Notes under the pieces: model-generated
Seen by the model: the letters and a program-made list of their open reading frames with translations, nothing else
Databases searched by the model: none
Told to the model about the DNA's origin: nothing
Shown: positions 42,992 through 52,370 of the stretch, one piece after another
Position numbering within the stretch: position 1 is the stretch's first letter
How the letters are laid out: every line of letters starts with the position of its first letter
Source: Pseudomonadota bacterium
GTDB lineage: Bacteria > Desulfobacterota > Desulfobulbia > Desulfobulbales > Desulfocapsaceae
Assembly (NCBI GenBank): GCA_023412495.1
Contig: JAEYNP010000113.1
Span: forward strand, 124,001-188,000
DNA: 64,000 nucleotides
Direction: 5' to 3'
Position numbers and translations under genes: made by a program

Positions 42992-44344
42992 TTATAAGCT
43001 GGTTTCTGGCTTCTGGTTTCTGGCTTCTGACACGAAGGCGGCGTAGAGGGCACGTACAGCATTCTCGTAATCGCCAGCGGCAACGCCGATGATGATATTC
43101 ATCTCAGAGGCGCCCTGATTAATGATCCGAACATTGATCCCGGCGTTTTTCAAGGCTGTGAAGATCTTGGCAGCGATCCCCACGGTGCGCACCATGCCCT
43201 CACCGACCACCGCAATCAGCGCCAGATTCCGCTCGAGCGACAACTGATCGGGCTCGAGCTGGCGCCTGATCTCGTCGAGGATCAGCTCGTCCATACCCTG
43301 CAGCTGGGCATCTTCGACAATGACGCTGATCGAATCGATGCTGGACGGGCACTGCTCGAAGCTGACCCCCTGCTCCCGCAGGATGCCGAGCAGCCGGTGG
43401 GCAAAGCCCACTTCCCGATTCATCAGGGATTTCTCCAGATTGATCATGGAGAAATCCCTGCGGCCGGCGATGCCGGCGATCTCCGTCCCGGATAGTGTCT
43501 TCTCGCTCAGTTCCGGAACGATCAGAGTGCCCGGATCCTCGGGGCGATTGGTGTTTTTGATGCGGATGGGGATGCCAGCCTCTCGGACCGGCAGGATCGC
43601 CTCGTCGTGGAAGACCGAGGCGCCCATGTAAGCCATCTCGCGGATCTCTCGGAAGGAGACTTCGTCGATGGTCTGCGGGGAATCAACGATCCGGGGATCG
43701 GCCATGAGAATGCCCGAAGTGTCGGTCCAGTTCTCATAGAGGACGGCCCCGGCCGCCCGCGCGGCGATCGCCCCGGAGATGTCCGAACCGCCCCGGGAGA
43801 AGGTCTTGATCCGGCCCTGGCGGTCGCGGCCATAGAAACCCGCCATGACGTACAGGGCGCGGGGGTCGTTCAACCGTTCTCCGAGCAGGCGGTAGCTTTC
43901 CCGGTCGATGGTGCCATTCGCCCGGATGATAATGTAGTCCGCCGGATCAATGAAGTCAGCACCGAGATACTCGGCGATGAGCCTCGCCGAGAAAAATTCC
44001 CCGCGGGAAGCGACGTAGTCGCGTGTACAGCCGGCGGCAAGCTCTTCGCCGAACCTGTCGATCAGCCCGGTGACCTCGCTGTCCAACCCCAGGTCGGCCG
44101 CGATCCCGGCGAAGCGATCGCGGATCAGGCCGAAGGGTTCGCCGATATCGGTGGACATGGCAGCCATCTCATGACAGAGATACAGCAAATCCGTCAGCTT
44201 CGCCTCCGCGGCATGCCTCTTTCCCGGAGCCGAAACCACAATGATCCGGCGCCGCGGGTCGGCCGCGACGATTGCGCCTACCTTTCTGATCTGGTCCGCA
44301 TCCGCGACACTCGATCCCCCGAATTTGACAACGATCCTCTCCAC
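42992..44344 (-). CDS. Aspartate kinase
   Basis: About 450 residues. GTG at 44344 has GGGAGG eight bases upstream and gives the usual start ERIVVKFGGSS; an ATG at 44362 (TGATG with the CBS stop) is possible. Seen: KFGGSSVADADQI (ATP/aspartate site), FSRGGSDISGAIAARAAGA, YENWTDTSGILMADPRIV, then two ACT domains (SMINLEKSLMNREVGFAHRL, and VGEGMVRTVGIAAKIFTALK). It phosphorylates aspartate in lysine/threonine/methionine synthesis, with feedback through ACT. The last residues, SEARNQKPETSL, are encoded by an intergenic 7-nt repeat (43003-43030), so the C-terminus has been replaced or extended. Confidence 0.94.
   Translation of the reverse strand: MERIVVKFGGSSVADADQIRKVGAIVAADPRRRIIVVSAPGKRHAAEAKLTDLLYLCHEMAAMSTDIGEPFGLIRDRFAGIAADLGLDSEVTGLIDRFGEELAAGCTRDYVASRGEFFSARLIAEYLGADFIDPADYIIIRANGTIDRESYRLLGERLNDPRALYVMAGFYGRDRQGRIKTFSRGGSDISGAIAARAAGAVLYENWTDTSGILMADPRIVDSPQTIDEVSFREIREMAYMGASVFHDEAILPVREAGIPIRIKNTNRPEDPGTLIVPELSEKTLSGTEIAGIAGRRDFSMINLEKSLMNREVGFAHRLLGILREQGVSFEQCPSSIDSISVIVEDAQLQGMDELILDEIRRQLEPDQLSLERNLALIAVVGEGMVRTVGIAAKIFTALKNAGINVRIINQGASEMNIIIGVAAGDYENAVRALYAAFVSEARNQKPETSL
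43003..43030. repeat. Heptanucleotide repeat at the 3' end of the aspartate kinase gene
   Basis: Four consecutive 7-nt units: TTTCTGG, CTTCTGG, TTTCTGG, CTTCTGA. The array lies inside the last codons of the kinase gene. The neighbouring ATTATAAGCTGG is shared with the array at 58896-58916. A short GCGCC-GAA-GGCGC hairpin lies beside it at 42978-42990. Confidence 0.75.
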
Positions 44345-44361
44345 CCCGTTTCCTCCCGGCA

Positions 44362-44799
44362 TCAGCAGGCCGGCGCTTCCGTATCGGAAGCGACCATTTT
44401 CACCAACTCGAGGCTCGAGACGATTCCCTTCGGCTCGTTGCGCTCCCCGGTAACTAGCAGGTGGTTCACCCCCGCCTCATACATGACCTTGATGGCGGAA
44501 ATAACGTCCTGGTCCTCGTCGAGTTGGATACAGGAATGTTTGGTGGACGAGTCGGTGTGGAAATCGCACTTTGTCATGAACGTGGAAATTTTGGTGTTGT
44601 CGAGATCGTATTCGTTGGCCAGGCCGTGCATGATATCGGTAACTGTGATTACACCGACCAGCTCCTCGCCGACCTTCACCGCCAGCACCGATACATTGGC
44701 CTCTGCCATGAGCCTTATTGCCTTTCGCAGGCTGTCGTCGACGTTTATTACCGGAAACTTCCGTTTGATTGCCTGTTTTACCTTCAGGGAAGCTGCCAT
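44362..44799 (-). CDS. CBS-domain pair protein
   Basis: 145 residues forming one Bateman module: residues about 10-65 (KFPVINVDDSLRKAIRLMAE, VSVLAVKVGEELVGVITVTD) and 75-140 (QDVISAIKVMYEAGVNHLLV, NEPKGIVSSLELV). GGAGG lies five bases before the ATG. The stop touches the aspartate kinase gene (TGATG), suggesting co-translation. CBS pairs usually bind adenosyl ligands; the partner is not known. Confidence 0.92.
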   Translation of the reverse strand: MAASLKVKQAIKRKFPVINVDDSLRKAIRLMAEANVSVLAVKVGEELVGVITVTDIMHGLANEYDLDNTKISTFMTKCDFHTDSSTKHSCIQLDEDQDVISAIKVMYEAGVNHLLVTGERNEPKGIVSSLELVKMVASDTEAPAC

Positions 44800-44990
44800 G
44801 GGACCCTCCTTTCTGAGAAGAATGACTCCGCCATTTATGGTGCTTTTCTTCGATTTTATCTTTTTTCCGGACTATTAGCAATTCCCCGACAAATGTAAGA
44901 CCGGGAAAGGTGTCCTCCGGTCCCGCCATGGTTGCAAGACTCGCGATGACAGCGGGAGATGGCTGCGGAGCGAATACTTTTTCCAGAACC

Positions 44991-45917
44991 TCAGATGATG
45001 AGTTTCACATCGGTGAGATTGGCGGTCTTTTGCGCCAGCTCGCGGAGATGGAGGCGCTGAACGGTTGCCGCGATCTTTTCGATCTCCGTGGCCAGCGATC
45101 TCGACTCCAGATCGAACTGCACTCCGCAGATGTTTTTATAGCCCTTATTTTCCCGGACCTTCGAGATGTTTCGAATATGGCCATGAATTTCGAGGGCCTC
45201 GAGATCCGCTACCTGGATATAAAAGTGAATCATCTGGCCGACCTGGAAGGGCGGCTGAGTCGAGGTGACCTGAAAGGCCAGACCCTTCGCGCTCACGTCG
45301 ACCATCTGATAGCTCTGCCCGATAGTCGACGCCGGCCCGGTCTTGATGACGATGCGGGCATCAACGGTCGAAATCGCCTTGATCCGGTACAACCGGTATT
45401 GCTTGTTGATGCGGCCGATCACCGGAAATCGAAAGCGCAGGACCGGCGCTTCCCTGACCACGTCCGGCCGATCGAAAGTGCAGCCGAATTCGATCGCGGT
45501 GGTCCCGGAAAAGTAGCGGATGACCACCCGTTCCGATCCCCGCGCCAGGGCGTTGCCGAGGGCGGGATTGAGTGGGGTCAGGATGACGGAATCGAGCTCC
45601 TTCAGATATGAGCCGGGTTCATAGTCGGGTTCGACCAGCTCTACCCTGTCACCAACCTCGAACTCCACGAGCTCGGGCAGCTCATCGACAATATTAGCAA
45701 AGAACGTCCGGGTCGAGCCATCGATCTGCAACTCCAGGAGATGCTCTTCGAAGAGCACGGTCTGCAGATAAGGGAGGATCTGCTCCGGCCGGGAGAGGAC
45801 CCCGGTGTTGTCCGGCTCATCCCCGGAATCTGGAGCAAATGTACTGTCGCCGGAGAAATAGGAACGGAGCAGCGCATTGATTTCCTTTACTTTATCTGCA
45901 TCAGGACCTTTGGCCAT
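44991..45917 (-). CDS. YcgR-like PilZ-domain protein with degenerate c-di-GMP motif
   Basis: 308 residues; ATG at 45917 follows GGGAGGAGATG. N-terminal variable part (1-60), then a YcgR-N-like beta domain (RTFFANIVDELPELVEFEVG) and a C-terminal PilZ domain. The second PilZ motif MVDVSAKGLAF is intact, but the first reads QYRLYR (RxxR) instead of RxxxR, so c-di-GMP binding is doubtful. Third gene of the rnhA-flavin reductase-PilZ run, 17 nt after the flavin reductase. Probably a cytoplasmic effector. Confidence 0.8.
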   Translation of the reverse strand: MAKGPDADKVKEINALLRSYFSGDSTFAPDSGDEPDNTGVLSRPEQILPYLQTVLFEEHLLELQIDGSTRTFFANIVDELPELVEFEVGDRVELVEPDYEPGSYLKELDSVILTPLNPALGNALARGSERVVIRYFSGTTAIEFGCTFDRPDVVREAPVLRFRFPVIGRINKQYRLYRIKAISTVDARIVIKTGPASTIGQSYQMVDVSAKGLAFQVTSTQPPFQVGQMIHFYIQVADLEALEIHGHIRNISKVRENKGYKNICGVQFDLESRSLATEIEKIAATVQRLHLRELAQKTANLTDVKLII

Positions 45918-45934
45918 CCGCTCATCTCCTCCCT

Positions 45935-46546
45935 TCAGCCTTTCTTTTTCGTTCTTCCGAGGTGGTTCTTTCGGCGCTGTTCCCGGCGGGCCACGGAATG
46001 GCCGAAGGTGCCGAGAGGATGCCGGCCAAGGGCGAAATACCCGCCATGGCAGTAGGCGAGCAGGCCGCTCTCGCCCAGCCGAATTTTCCCGTCCCGGTCG
46101 ATCAGCGATTTTTCCACCTTGTTGCGAACTATCTCGGCCAGGAAGAGATCGTGGGTGCCGAGCTCGGTTACGCTTTTCACCCGGCATTCCAGGGCCACCG
46201 GGCTTTTCTTCAGGGAAGGCACGACCACTTCGGCTCCGGGCTCCAGCTCCAGGCCGAAATGTTTGATCTTATCGACCTTGCGACCCGAGCGGCAACCGCA
46301 GAAGTCGGTCATCTTGAGCATGTCTCTGGTGGTAAGGTTGATGACGAATTCGCCGGTCGCGCGAATGTTCTCGTAGGAGAGCCGCTCCTTACGCACAGCG
46401 ATGGTCACCATCGGCGGCCGGGAACATGCGACCCCGGTCCAGCTGACCGTGAAGACGTTGGGGCGGCCCTCCCGGTCGACGGTGGTAACCAGCACCGCCG
46501 GCAACGGCCCGAACAGGATCGAGCCCTTAAATATCTCCTTGGCCAT
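45935..46546 (-). CDS. Flavin reductase-like/flavoredoxin family protein
   Basis: 203 residues: LFGPLPAVLVTTVDREGRPN, NVFTVSWTGVACSRPPMVTI and SYENIRATGEFVINLTT match the FMN-binding flavin-reductase-like domain found in flavoredoxins of sulfate reducers. The C-terminal 30 residues are strongly basic (RREQRRKNHLGRTKKKG). The start overlaps the RNase HI stop by 20 nt. Likely a cytoplasmic FMN-dependent electron carrier or reductase. Confidence 0.92.
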   Translation of the reverse strand: MAKEIFKGSILFGPLPAVLVTTVDREGRPNVFTVSWTGVACSRPPMVTIAVRKERLSYENIRATGEFVINLTTRDMLKMTDFCGCRSGRKVDKIKHFGLELEPGAEVVVPSLKKSPVALECRVKSVTELGTHDLFLAEIVRNKVEKSLIDRDGKIRLGESGLLAYCHGGYFALGRHPLGTFGHSVARREQRRKNHLGRTKKKG

Positions 46547-47276
46547 TGCCCGCCTCCACGCCCTTCATGGTCAGCTCGTACTGCTCGTCGACCGGCAGGC
46601 CCTGCTGCCGGGCACAGCCGACCGCGAGGCGATCGCACCGTTCGTTCTGCTCATGGCCGGCATGGCCCTTGACCCAGTGAAACGCCACCTCCAGTCCTTC
46701 CAGAAGACCCAGCAGCCTTTGCCACAGGTCGCTGTTCAGCGCTGCCTTTCCGTCGCCTTTGATCCAGCCGTTTTTCCGCCACTTCTGCGCCCAGCCCTTT
46801 TCGACAGCGTTGACCAGGTAGCTCGAGTCGGAATAGAGATGGATCCTCCGCCGGCCGCCCTGCAACTCTTCCAGGGCGACTATGGCGGCCATCAGTTCCA
46901 TCCTGTTGTTAGTGGTCAGGCGAAAGCCGCCGGAGATCTCCCATTGTTCACCATCCGCTTCGATGATTATCCCGTACCCCCCGGGGCCGGGATTGTTGAG
47001 GCAGCCCCCGTCGGTGTAGATGAGGATCTCGTTTTGCTTAGGTGGGGATTGATACGGTGGGCTTGCTGATTGCGGGGCGGATTCAGCCAGTGGACGTTTG
47101 CCTTCCCGCCCTCGATAGACCGGATCATCCAGCCAGGCCCGGGCCTCCTCCTCGCTTGCAAAACTCTTGTATCTCGCGCCGGCGAAACCCTTGACCTGCG
47201 CCTCGGCGGTCGGCCAGTCGGTGAAGATCCCGCAGGTGCGGCCTGCGGCCACTGCATAGTATTTTTTCTTTGTCAT
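46527..47276 (-). CDS. rnhA: Ribonuclease HI with N-terminal hybrid-binding domain
   Basis: 249 residues. Residues 1-50 are the RNase H1 N-terminal (viroplasmin-like) domain that binds RNA/DNA hybrids: KKYYAVAAGRTCGIFTDWPT, QVKGFAGARYKSFASEEEAR. The catalytic domain (about 85-235) has EILIYTDGGCLNNPGPGGYG (Asp), RMELMAAIVALEEL (Glu), YSDSSYLVNAVEKGW (Asp) and HAGHEQNERCDRLA (His, Asp). It removes RNA from RNA/DNA hybrids. First gene of a short run with flavin reductase and the PilZ-like protein. Confidence 0.95.
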   Translation of the reverse strand: MTKKKYYAVAAGRTCGIFTDWPTAEAQVKGFAGARYKSFASEEEARAWLDDPVYRGREGKRPLAESAPQSASPPYQSPPKQNEILIYTDGGCLNNPGPGGYGIIIEADGEQWEISGGFRLTTNNRMELMAAIVALEELQGGRRRIHLYSDSSYLVNAVEKGWAQKWRKNGWIKGDGKAALNSDLWQRLLGLLEGLEVAFHWVKGHAGHEQNERCDRLAVGCARQQGLPVDEQYELTMKGVEAGNGQGDI

Positions 47277-47452
47277 CGTTCTTCAAACCCTTACATTACC
47301 GTAGCGTGCTTCTGCAAGTTCAAATTCTTGTTCGAACAAAGAAGAAATAGCCATCGACTTCGTTTCCTCATCCGGTGGAAACTGGAAAAGTGAATTACCA
47401 AAAAACAGCACAATACTCACCCGGGATTTCCGCCCTGAAGGACAACCGGGCG

Positions 47453-47929
47453 TCAATCGGAATTTACAAAGAGGATTTCCCCTTTGGAAAGACCGTCCTT
47501 TCGTCTATTCTGACTGATTTTCCGACGGAGATCGATCAGTAAGTCTTTTTCGGCGAATTCTTCTTCCGGCAGACGCTCGATCAGATCCACCAGGGCAATC
47601 TCCAGGGCCTCGATAGCGGTGCCGCTCGGAACAACCAAAAGAAAACGGGCCGGAGCGATCTCAATGAGCTGCAGCCATGGAATGGACTGCAGATTGCGGC
47701 TGGGCGGAACGATGAGCAGGGCCGTATCCTTCGTAACCTTCACTACATCCACCTTCCTCTCCTCGGGCTTCGTCTGGATCATGTAATCGACGCATTTGAC
47801 GATGGCCTTGGCCCGGTCGCTGTCGATGCTTTTCAAGTTTCTGACGATCCGGTGCGGCAGGGTGACGGTTATAGGACTACTCTCCTCCGTGAATTTGGGC
47901 GGACGGCCGCCTCTGGTCTTTCTCTTCAT
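47453..47929 (-). CDS. Probable ribbon-helix-helix-type DNA-binding protein
   Basis: 158 residues; ATG at 47929 with GAGGAG directly upstream. The N-terminus is basic with an AT-hook-like GGRPPK, followed by SPITVTLPHRIVRNLKSIDS and DRAKAIVKCVDYMIQ, which resembles a ribbon-helix-helix. The rest (VVKVTKDTALLIVPPSRNLQ, FLLVVPSGTAIEALEIALVD) is a mixed alpha/beta domain I do not recognise. Monocistronic, divergent from the asparagine synthetase gene and so a possible regulator of it. Function is inference. Confidence 0.7.
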   Translation of the reverse strand: MKRKTRGGRPPKFTEESSPITVTLPHRIVRNLKSIDSDRAKAIVKCVDYMIQTKPEERKVDVVKVTKDTALLIVPPSRNLQSIPWLQLIEIAPARFLLVVPSGTAIEALEIALVDLIERLPEEEFAEKDLLIDLRRKISQNRRKDGLSKGEILFVNSD

Positions 47930-48019
47930 TCTCCTCTTCTCTCCAGGTTTGCAAAGACAACTACAATAACCGTCGAATTTCAAAATGGCTACCAATTTTA
48001 ACGTAAAAACTCCTATCAA

Positions 48020-48372
48020 TTATTATATAGTGATAATTTGCACTTAGAGATCAATTGCTGACGTGACCCTGCCGACAATTTTCCCTGAAAAACATAAACA
48101 ATTGTATTTATTCGTTTTTTTAATTTTTTTCAAATGGAGAACCACTTTTCGGGACCGATGTTCAAAAATTTGAACATTTTTCTTTACGAATTTTTAAATA
48201 GATTTATCATTACCAGCCAAAAATGGAGTAATAGGGTGTTTTATGAAAAACCACCCTTGGAACTCTCCTTGATGATTGACAGAGACTCGAACGGGACGAA
48301 CAGGCGAAGGTTATGCCAGGAACAGCTGCTCCGCCTAGAACAAACCGATCGGTATTTTTACGATGAGTCAGT
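48020..48372. other. AT-rich divergent promoter region upstream of asparagine synthetase
   Basis: This 350-bp stretch is much richer in A/T than its surroundings (runs near 48100-48190). It separates the RHH-type gene from the asnB-like gene and must hold both promoters. An open frame at 48134-48415 has no ribosome site and overlaps the synthetase start; it is not called. No operator could be picked with confidence. Confidence 0.45.
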
Positions 48373-50238
48373 ATGTGCGGGATATGCGGCTTTAACTGGA
48401 ACGACAAGCAGCTGATCTCCGTGATGAACGACAGCCTCGTGCATCGCGGTCCCGATCAGCAGGGCGTTTTTTGTCATGAATCAATCTCCCTCGGTTTCCG
48501 GCGGCTGTCGATCATCGATCTCAGCGAAAACGGCAGCCAGCCCATGTTCAATGAAGACCGCAGCCTCTGCCTGGTCTTCAACGGAGAAATCTACAATTTT
48601 CAGGAACTGCGGCCGGAGCTGATTGCCCGCGGGCACACCTTCCGGAGCAGGGCGGATTCCGAAGTCATCCTCCACGCCTATGAAGAATACGGCAAAGAGT
48701 GCGTGCACCGGCTACGCGGCATGTTCGCCTTTGCGGTCTACGATCTGAACAGGAAGTCCCTCTTCCTCGCCCGGGACCGGATCGGCATCAAGCCGCTCTA
48801 TTACTATCATAAGGATGGGAAATTCCTGTTCGCCTCGGAGATCAAGGCGATCCTGCAGGACCGGTCGGTGGTGAGGGAAGTGAACGACCAGGCGGTATAC
48901 GACTATCTGGGCTTCGAGTTCGTTCCCGCGCCACAGACCATGTTCCGCCACATCAACAAGCTCCCCTCCGGCCATCACCTCACTCTTGAAGACGGGCAGG
49001 TGGAAGTCGCCGGATACTGGGACCTGGCCATGGGAACCGCCCCCACCACCTTCAGCTACAAGGATGCTGTCGAACGGCAGAAAGAGTTGCTGGGCGAGGC
49101 GGTGAAGAGCCACCTGGTGAGCGATGTGCCCCTTGGGGTTTTCCTCTCCGGCGGGCTCGATTCCAGTTCGATTGTAGCCTTGATGCGACGGTATATCTCG
49201 GGTCCGATCAAGACCTTTACCATCGGCTATCACGACAAAAGCTTCAGCGAGCTCGACTACGCCGCCATCGTTGCCAGACACTGCGAGACCGAGCACCAGG
49301 TCCTGATGCTTGACGACATCCGTCCTGAGTATGTGGAGAAGACCCTCTACCACCTGGACGAGCCGATGACCGACCTTTCCACCGTTCCCCTCTATCTCCT
49401 CTGCAAACAGGCGCGGGAACAGGTCACGGTCTGCCTGAGCGGCGAGGGGGCGGACGAGAGCTATGCCGGCTACGACCGGTTCAAGGCCGCCAGGATTGCC
49501 TCCTGGTTCAACCGCCTGCCCGAATCCCTGCGCAGACAGGTGATCGGCCGACTGGTCGCCCGGCTGCCCGACCAGCCCCAGAAGAAAGGGGCGATCAACA
49601 TGCTGAAGCGCTTCATCGAGGGGGCCAACCTTCCGGACGAAGGTGACCATCTCCGCTGGCAGTACTTCCTGAGCGAAGGCCTGGCGGAAAACCTCTTCAC
49701 CGACAGTTTCCGGCGGGCCGTCATCTCCGAGCCATTTCGGCTGGTGCGGGAATACGCGAAGAGATGCCGTGACTCAGATCCGGTCAACCGGCAGATCTAC
49801 CTCGACATGCGTTACATGATGACAGACAGCGTGCTGATGAAGGTCGACAAAATGAGCATGGCCAGTTCGCTTGAGGTCCGGGTGCCACTCCTCGATCACG
49901 TGCTGGTGGAATTTCTCGCCTCCCTGCCCGGCGACTGGAAGCTGAAGGGGATGACGACCAAGTACATCTTCCGTTCGGCCCTCGAAGAGTTCCTGCCGAA
50001 GGAGATCGTTCATCGCGGCAAGCAGGGCTACAGCCTGCCGGTCAAACACCTCCTGCGCGGCGAGATGAAACAGTACATGGTGTCGCTCTTGAACGATTCC
50101 CCGCTGATCAGGGAGAAAATGAATGTCGGCTTCGTCAACCGGCTCATCGACGAGCACTGCTCCATGAAGCACAACCACAACCACGTGCTCTGGGCGCTCA
50201 TGAATCTATCCATCTGGCACAACAGATTTTTCAGTTAA
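48373..50238 (+). CDS. asnB: Asparagine synthetase (glutamine-hydrolysing)
   Basis: 621 residues. Class II amidotransferase N-terminus with catalytic Cys2 in MCGICGF, NGEIYNFQELRPEL and RSRADSEVILHAYEE; synthetase domain with the PP-loop VFLSGGLDSSSIVALMRRY and LSGEGADESYAGYDRFKAAR. Length and the C-terminal VHRGKQGYSLPVKHLLRG are usual for the AsnB/exosortase-associated branch. Such genes often sit in surface-polysaccharide clusters, and the next gene is a sugar epimerase-type enzyme, so the amidation target may be a sugar acid or peptide rather than free aspartate. Confidence 0.93.
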   Translation: MCGICGFNWNDKQLISVMNDSLVHRGPDQQGVFCHESISLGFRRLSIIDLSENGSQPMFNEDRSLCLVFNGEIYNFQELRPELIARGHTFRSRADSEVILHAYEEYGKECVHRLRGMFAFAVYDLNRKSLFLARDRIGIKPLYYYHKDGKFLFASEIKAILQDRSVVREVNDQAVYDYLGFEFVPAPQTMFRHINKLPSGHHLTLEDGQVEVAGYWDLAMGTAPTTFSYKDAVERQKELLGEAVKSHLVSDVPLGVFLSGGLDSSSIVALMRRYISGPIKTFTIGYHDKSFSELDYAAIVARHCETEHQVLMLDDIRPEYVEKTLYHLDEPMTDLSTVPLYLLCKQAREQVTVCLSGEGADESYAGYDRFKAARIASWFNRLPESLRRQVIGRLVARLPDQPQKKGAINMLKRFIEGANLPDEGDHLRWQYFLSEGLAENLFTDSFRRAVISEPFRLVREYAKRCRDSDPVNRQIYLDMRYMMTDSVLMKVDKMSMASSLEVRVPLLDHVLVEFLASLPGDWKLKGMTTKYIFRSALEEFLPKEIVHRGKQGYSLPVKHLLRGEMKQYMVSLLNDSPLIREKMNVGFVNRLIDEHCSMKHNHNHVLWALMNLSIWHNRFFS

Positions 50239-50259
50239 GACATCAGTAAAAGGGGAAGT

Positions 50260-51243
50260 ATGAAGGTTTTAGTCACCGGCGGCACGGGTTTTACTGGCAA
50301 GGCGTTGGTCCGCCGCCTGCTCGACGAAGGGCACGAAGTGGTCGCCCTGGATTACCAGGAAGGTCTGAAGACCGAAGAACTGCGGCAATGGGGCGCCAAG
50401 GTCGTCATTGGCACGGTCACCGACCCGGAGATCGTCAAAAGAGTAATGGATGGGATCGACATCGTCCACCATCTGGCCGCGGCCTTCCGGGAGATGGACG
50501 TGCCGAACAGCTACTACGACGAGGTCAATGTCGATGGGACACGAATCGTTCTGGAGGAGGCTTTTCGGCAAAGGGTGAAAAAATTCATCTACTGCAGCAC
50601 CTGCGGAGTACACGGCAACATCGACAACCCACCCGGAGGCGAGGATTCTCCGATCCAGCCGGCCGACTATTACCAGCGGACCAAGTACGAGGCGGAGCCG
50701 ATCGTCCAGGAATACTTCAAGAAGGGCCTGAAGACGGTGATCCTGCGGCCGGCGGCAATCTACGGCCCCGGCGATCCGGAACGGTTCTACATGATCTTCA
50801 AGCGGGTGGCGAAGGGCCTCTTTCCCATGTTCGGCAGCGGCAAAACCTACTACCATCCGCTCTACATCGACAATCTGGTCGATGCCTTCATGCTGGCCAT
50901 GGAAGAGGGCAAGGGCGACGGCCAGGCCTATCTTATCGCCGACGAGGAATATTTCGAGATCGAAGAACTGGTCAAGCGCACGGCGCGGGCCCTGGGCGTT
51001 TCGGTCCGCATCCCGCATTTCCCCGTGATGCCGGTGGTCATTGCCGGCCATATTTGCGAGAAGATCTGCAAGCCCTTCCACATCACCCCCATCATCTTCC
51101 CGAGAAGGGTGGACTGGTATCGGCAGAACCGCGCTTTCAGGATCGACAAGGCCAAGAGGGAACTGGGCTACAACCCCCGGGTCGGCATCGACGAAGGCCT
51201 GCGCCGCACCGGAGAATGGTACAGGAAGGAAGGGTATCTTTAA
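50260..51243 (+). CDS. NAD-dependent epimerase/dehydratase (extended SDR)
   Basis: 327 residues. Rossmann motif VTGGTGFTGKALVRRLLDEG, Ser in FIYCSTCGVHG, active-site Tyr/Lys in DYYQRTKYEAE, and ILRPAAIYGPGDPERF typical of nucleotide-sugar SDRs. It lies 21 nt after asnB with AAGGGGAAG before the ATG, so it is co-transcribed. Substrate unknown, probably a nucleotide sugar or a sterol/isoprenoid-like ring. Confidence 0.92.
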   Translation: MKVLVTGGTGFTGKALVRRLLDEGHEVVALDYQEGLKTEELRQWGAKVVIGTVTDPEIVKRVMDGIDIVHHLAAAFREMDVPNSYYDEVNVDGTRIVLEEAFRQRVKKFIYCSTCGVHGNIDNPPGGEDSPIQPADYYQRTKYEAEPIVQEYFKKGLKTVILRPAAIYGPGDPERFYMIFKRVAKGLFPMFGSGKTYYHPLYIDNLVDAFMLAMEEGKGDGQAYLIADEEYFEIEELVKRTARALGVSVRIPHFPVMPVVIAGHICEKICKPFHITPIIFPRRVDWYRQNRAFRIDKAKRELGYNPRVGIDEGLRRTGEWYRKEGYL

Positions 51244-51288
51244 GCATTTCAGTTTAAGCATTTCAGCCTTCAGCTCTCAGCTTTCAGC
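51239..51288. repeat. Heptanucleotide repeat downstream of the epimerase gene
   Basis: Two copies of the 14-mer TTTAAGCATTTCAG (51239-51252, 51253-51266) run into four 7-nt units TTTCAGC, CTTCAGC, TCTCAGC, TTTCAGC (51261-51288). The unit is the reverse complement of the TGAAAGC array at 61893-61920. The remainder of 51289-51495 holds no gene that can be supported. Confidence 0.75.
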
Positions 51289-51495
51289 AGATAGCATCTG
51301 AATACTGAGAGATGCGAGCCGACAGCCAGTGTCAGATGTTGTAAGATCGCGCAGTAATTTTGCCTGTGAGGCACGATTGAGGGAGCAGCGCTATGCGCTA
51401 TGTGACCGAAAGAGTAACGAAGCCAGGAAGCCAAAAGGACAAGCAAGGTACAACAGATGATGTCTGACAGGACACTAGCCTGCCCGCAGCGTTCC

Positions 51496-52251
51496 CTATT
51501 CGCTTTGGCCTTTTTGGCGTTGTCCGCGAATGGTGACCTCCCTGGCCGGAACTCCCATGGCAATGCTGCGCTCGGCTACGGAACAGGTGATTACCGCTCC
51601 GGCCGCCGCCACGCTGCCCCGGCCCATGACCACCCCGCCCAGCACCGTGACATTTGCCCCTAGCCATACATCGTCCGCCAGCCGCACTCCGTCGTCCCGC
51701 CTGATCCCCTGCTCCTTGATGGGAATGTCCAACCGGTCGATGTTGTAACTTCCGCCGCCGACAATAAAACACCTCTGCCCGATGATACAGTCTTCACCTA
51801 TGAAAACGGGGCAGTCGCTGGTGGACTGGATGATCGTGCCGGCATTCACGCCGGTATTTCTGGCAATATGTATTGTACCCTCCTTGCAGGAAAGCATCAC
51901 TTGATTGGAAAGAATCACCTCATCGCCAAGGATGATGGTCGCTGACTTCGTGTCGCTGCGACCATCAAGGATACACTGTTCGCTGATCACTACATTGTTG
52001 CCGATATGAATCCGGGACGGGTGGCGCAGGACGATATTGCCGCCGAACAGCACGCCCTTGCCACAGGACCCGAACAGACGCGGCCAGAACGTTTTCCGCA
52101 GGACCATCCCCACACCACCCGGAAAATTGCCCAGCAGTTGGCATAATTCAAAATAGAGCAAGTATTTCAATGAAGTGCTGCCGACAATGACTTTTTGATA
52201 CTTGGCCAGCGCAGAGCCCTTCTCGGTGATCGCTTTATGCGTTTTTTCCAT
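51496..52251 (-). CDS. Acyltransferase with left-handed beta-helix (hexapeptide) fold
   Basis: 251 residues; ATG at 52251 is preferred to a TTG at 52314 that would lie inside the terminator hairpin. Hexapeptide repeats run from about 75 to 235 (IHIGNNVVISEQCILDG, VILSNQVMLSCKEGTIHIAR, WLGANVTVLGGVVMGRGSVA), interrupted by a loop that carries the usual catalytic region (GGSYNIDRLDIP). It resembles serine/sugar O-acetyltransferases. It probably modifies a surface polysaccharide, in keeping with the neighbouring asnB, epimerase and SGNH hydrolase genes. Confidence 0.88.
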   Translation of the reverse strand: MEKTHKAITEKGSALAKYQKVIVGSTSLKYLLYFELCQLLGNFPGGVGMVLRKTFWPRLFGSCGKGVLFGGNIVLRHPSRIHIGNNVVISEQCILDGRSDTKSATIILGDEVILSNQVMLSCKEGTIHIARNTGVNAGTIIQSTSDCPVFIGEDCIIGQRCFIVGGGSYNIDRLDIPIKEQGIRRDDGVRLADDVWLGANVTVLGGVVMGRGSVAAAGAVITCSVAERSIAMGVPAREVTIRGQRQKGQSE

Positions 52252-52264
52252 AAGTTCCCATAGG

Positions 52265-52306
52265 CAGAAATAAGAAAAGGCCGGCTTCCGTCCCGAAACC
52301 GACCTT
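52265..52306 (-). terminator. Intrinsic terminator after the SGNH hydrolase gene
   Basis: On the minus strand AAGGTCGGTTTC, 6-nt loop, GAAGCCGGCCTT forms a 12-bp stem with two G-U pairs, followed by TTTCTTATTTC. It lies 65 nt past the stop of the SGNH gene and just before the acyltransferase start codon. Confidence 0.75.
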
Positions 52307-52370
52307 TCCTGCAATGTTATGTAGGTATCCTACCCCCGGTCAGATCATGCACCGGGCCTTCCAGCAGTTG

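Noticed and set aside
48134..48415. Open frame of 93 codons before asparagine synthetase
   Set aside because: It overlaps the asnB start in another phase and lies in the AT-rich promoter region.
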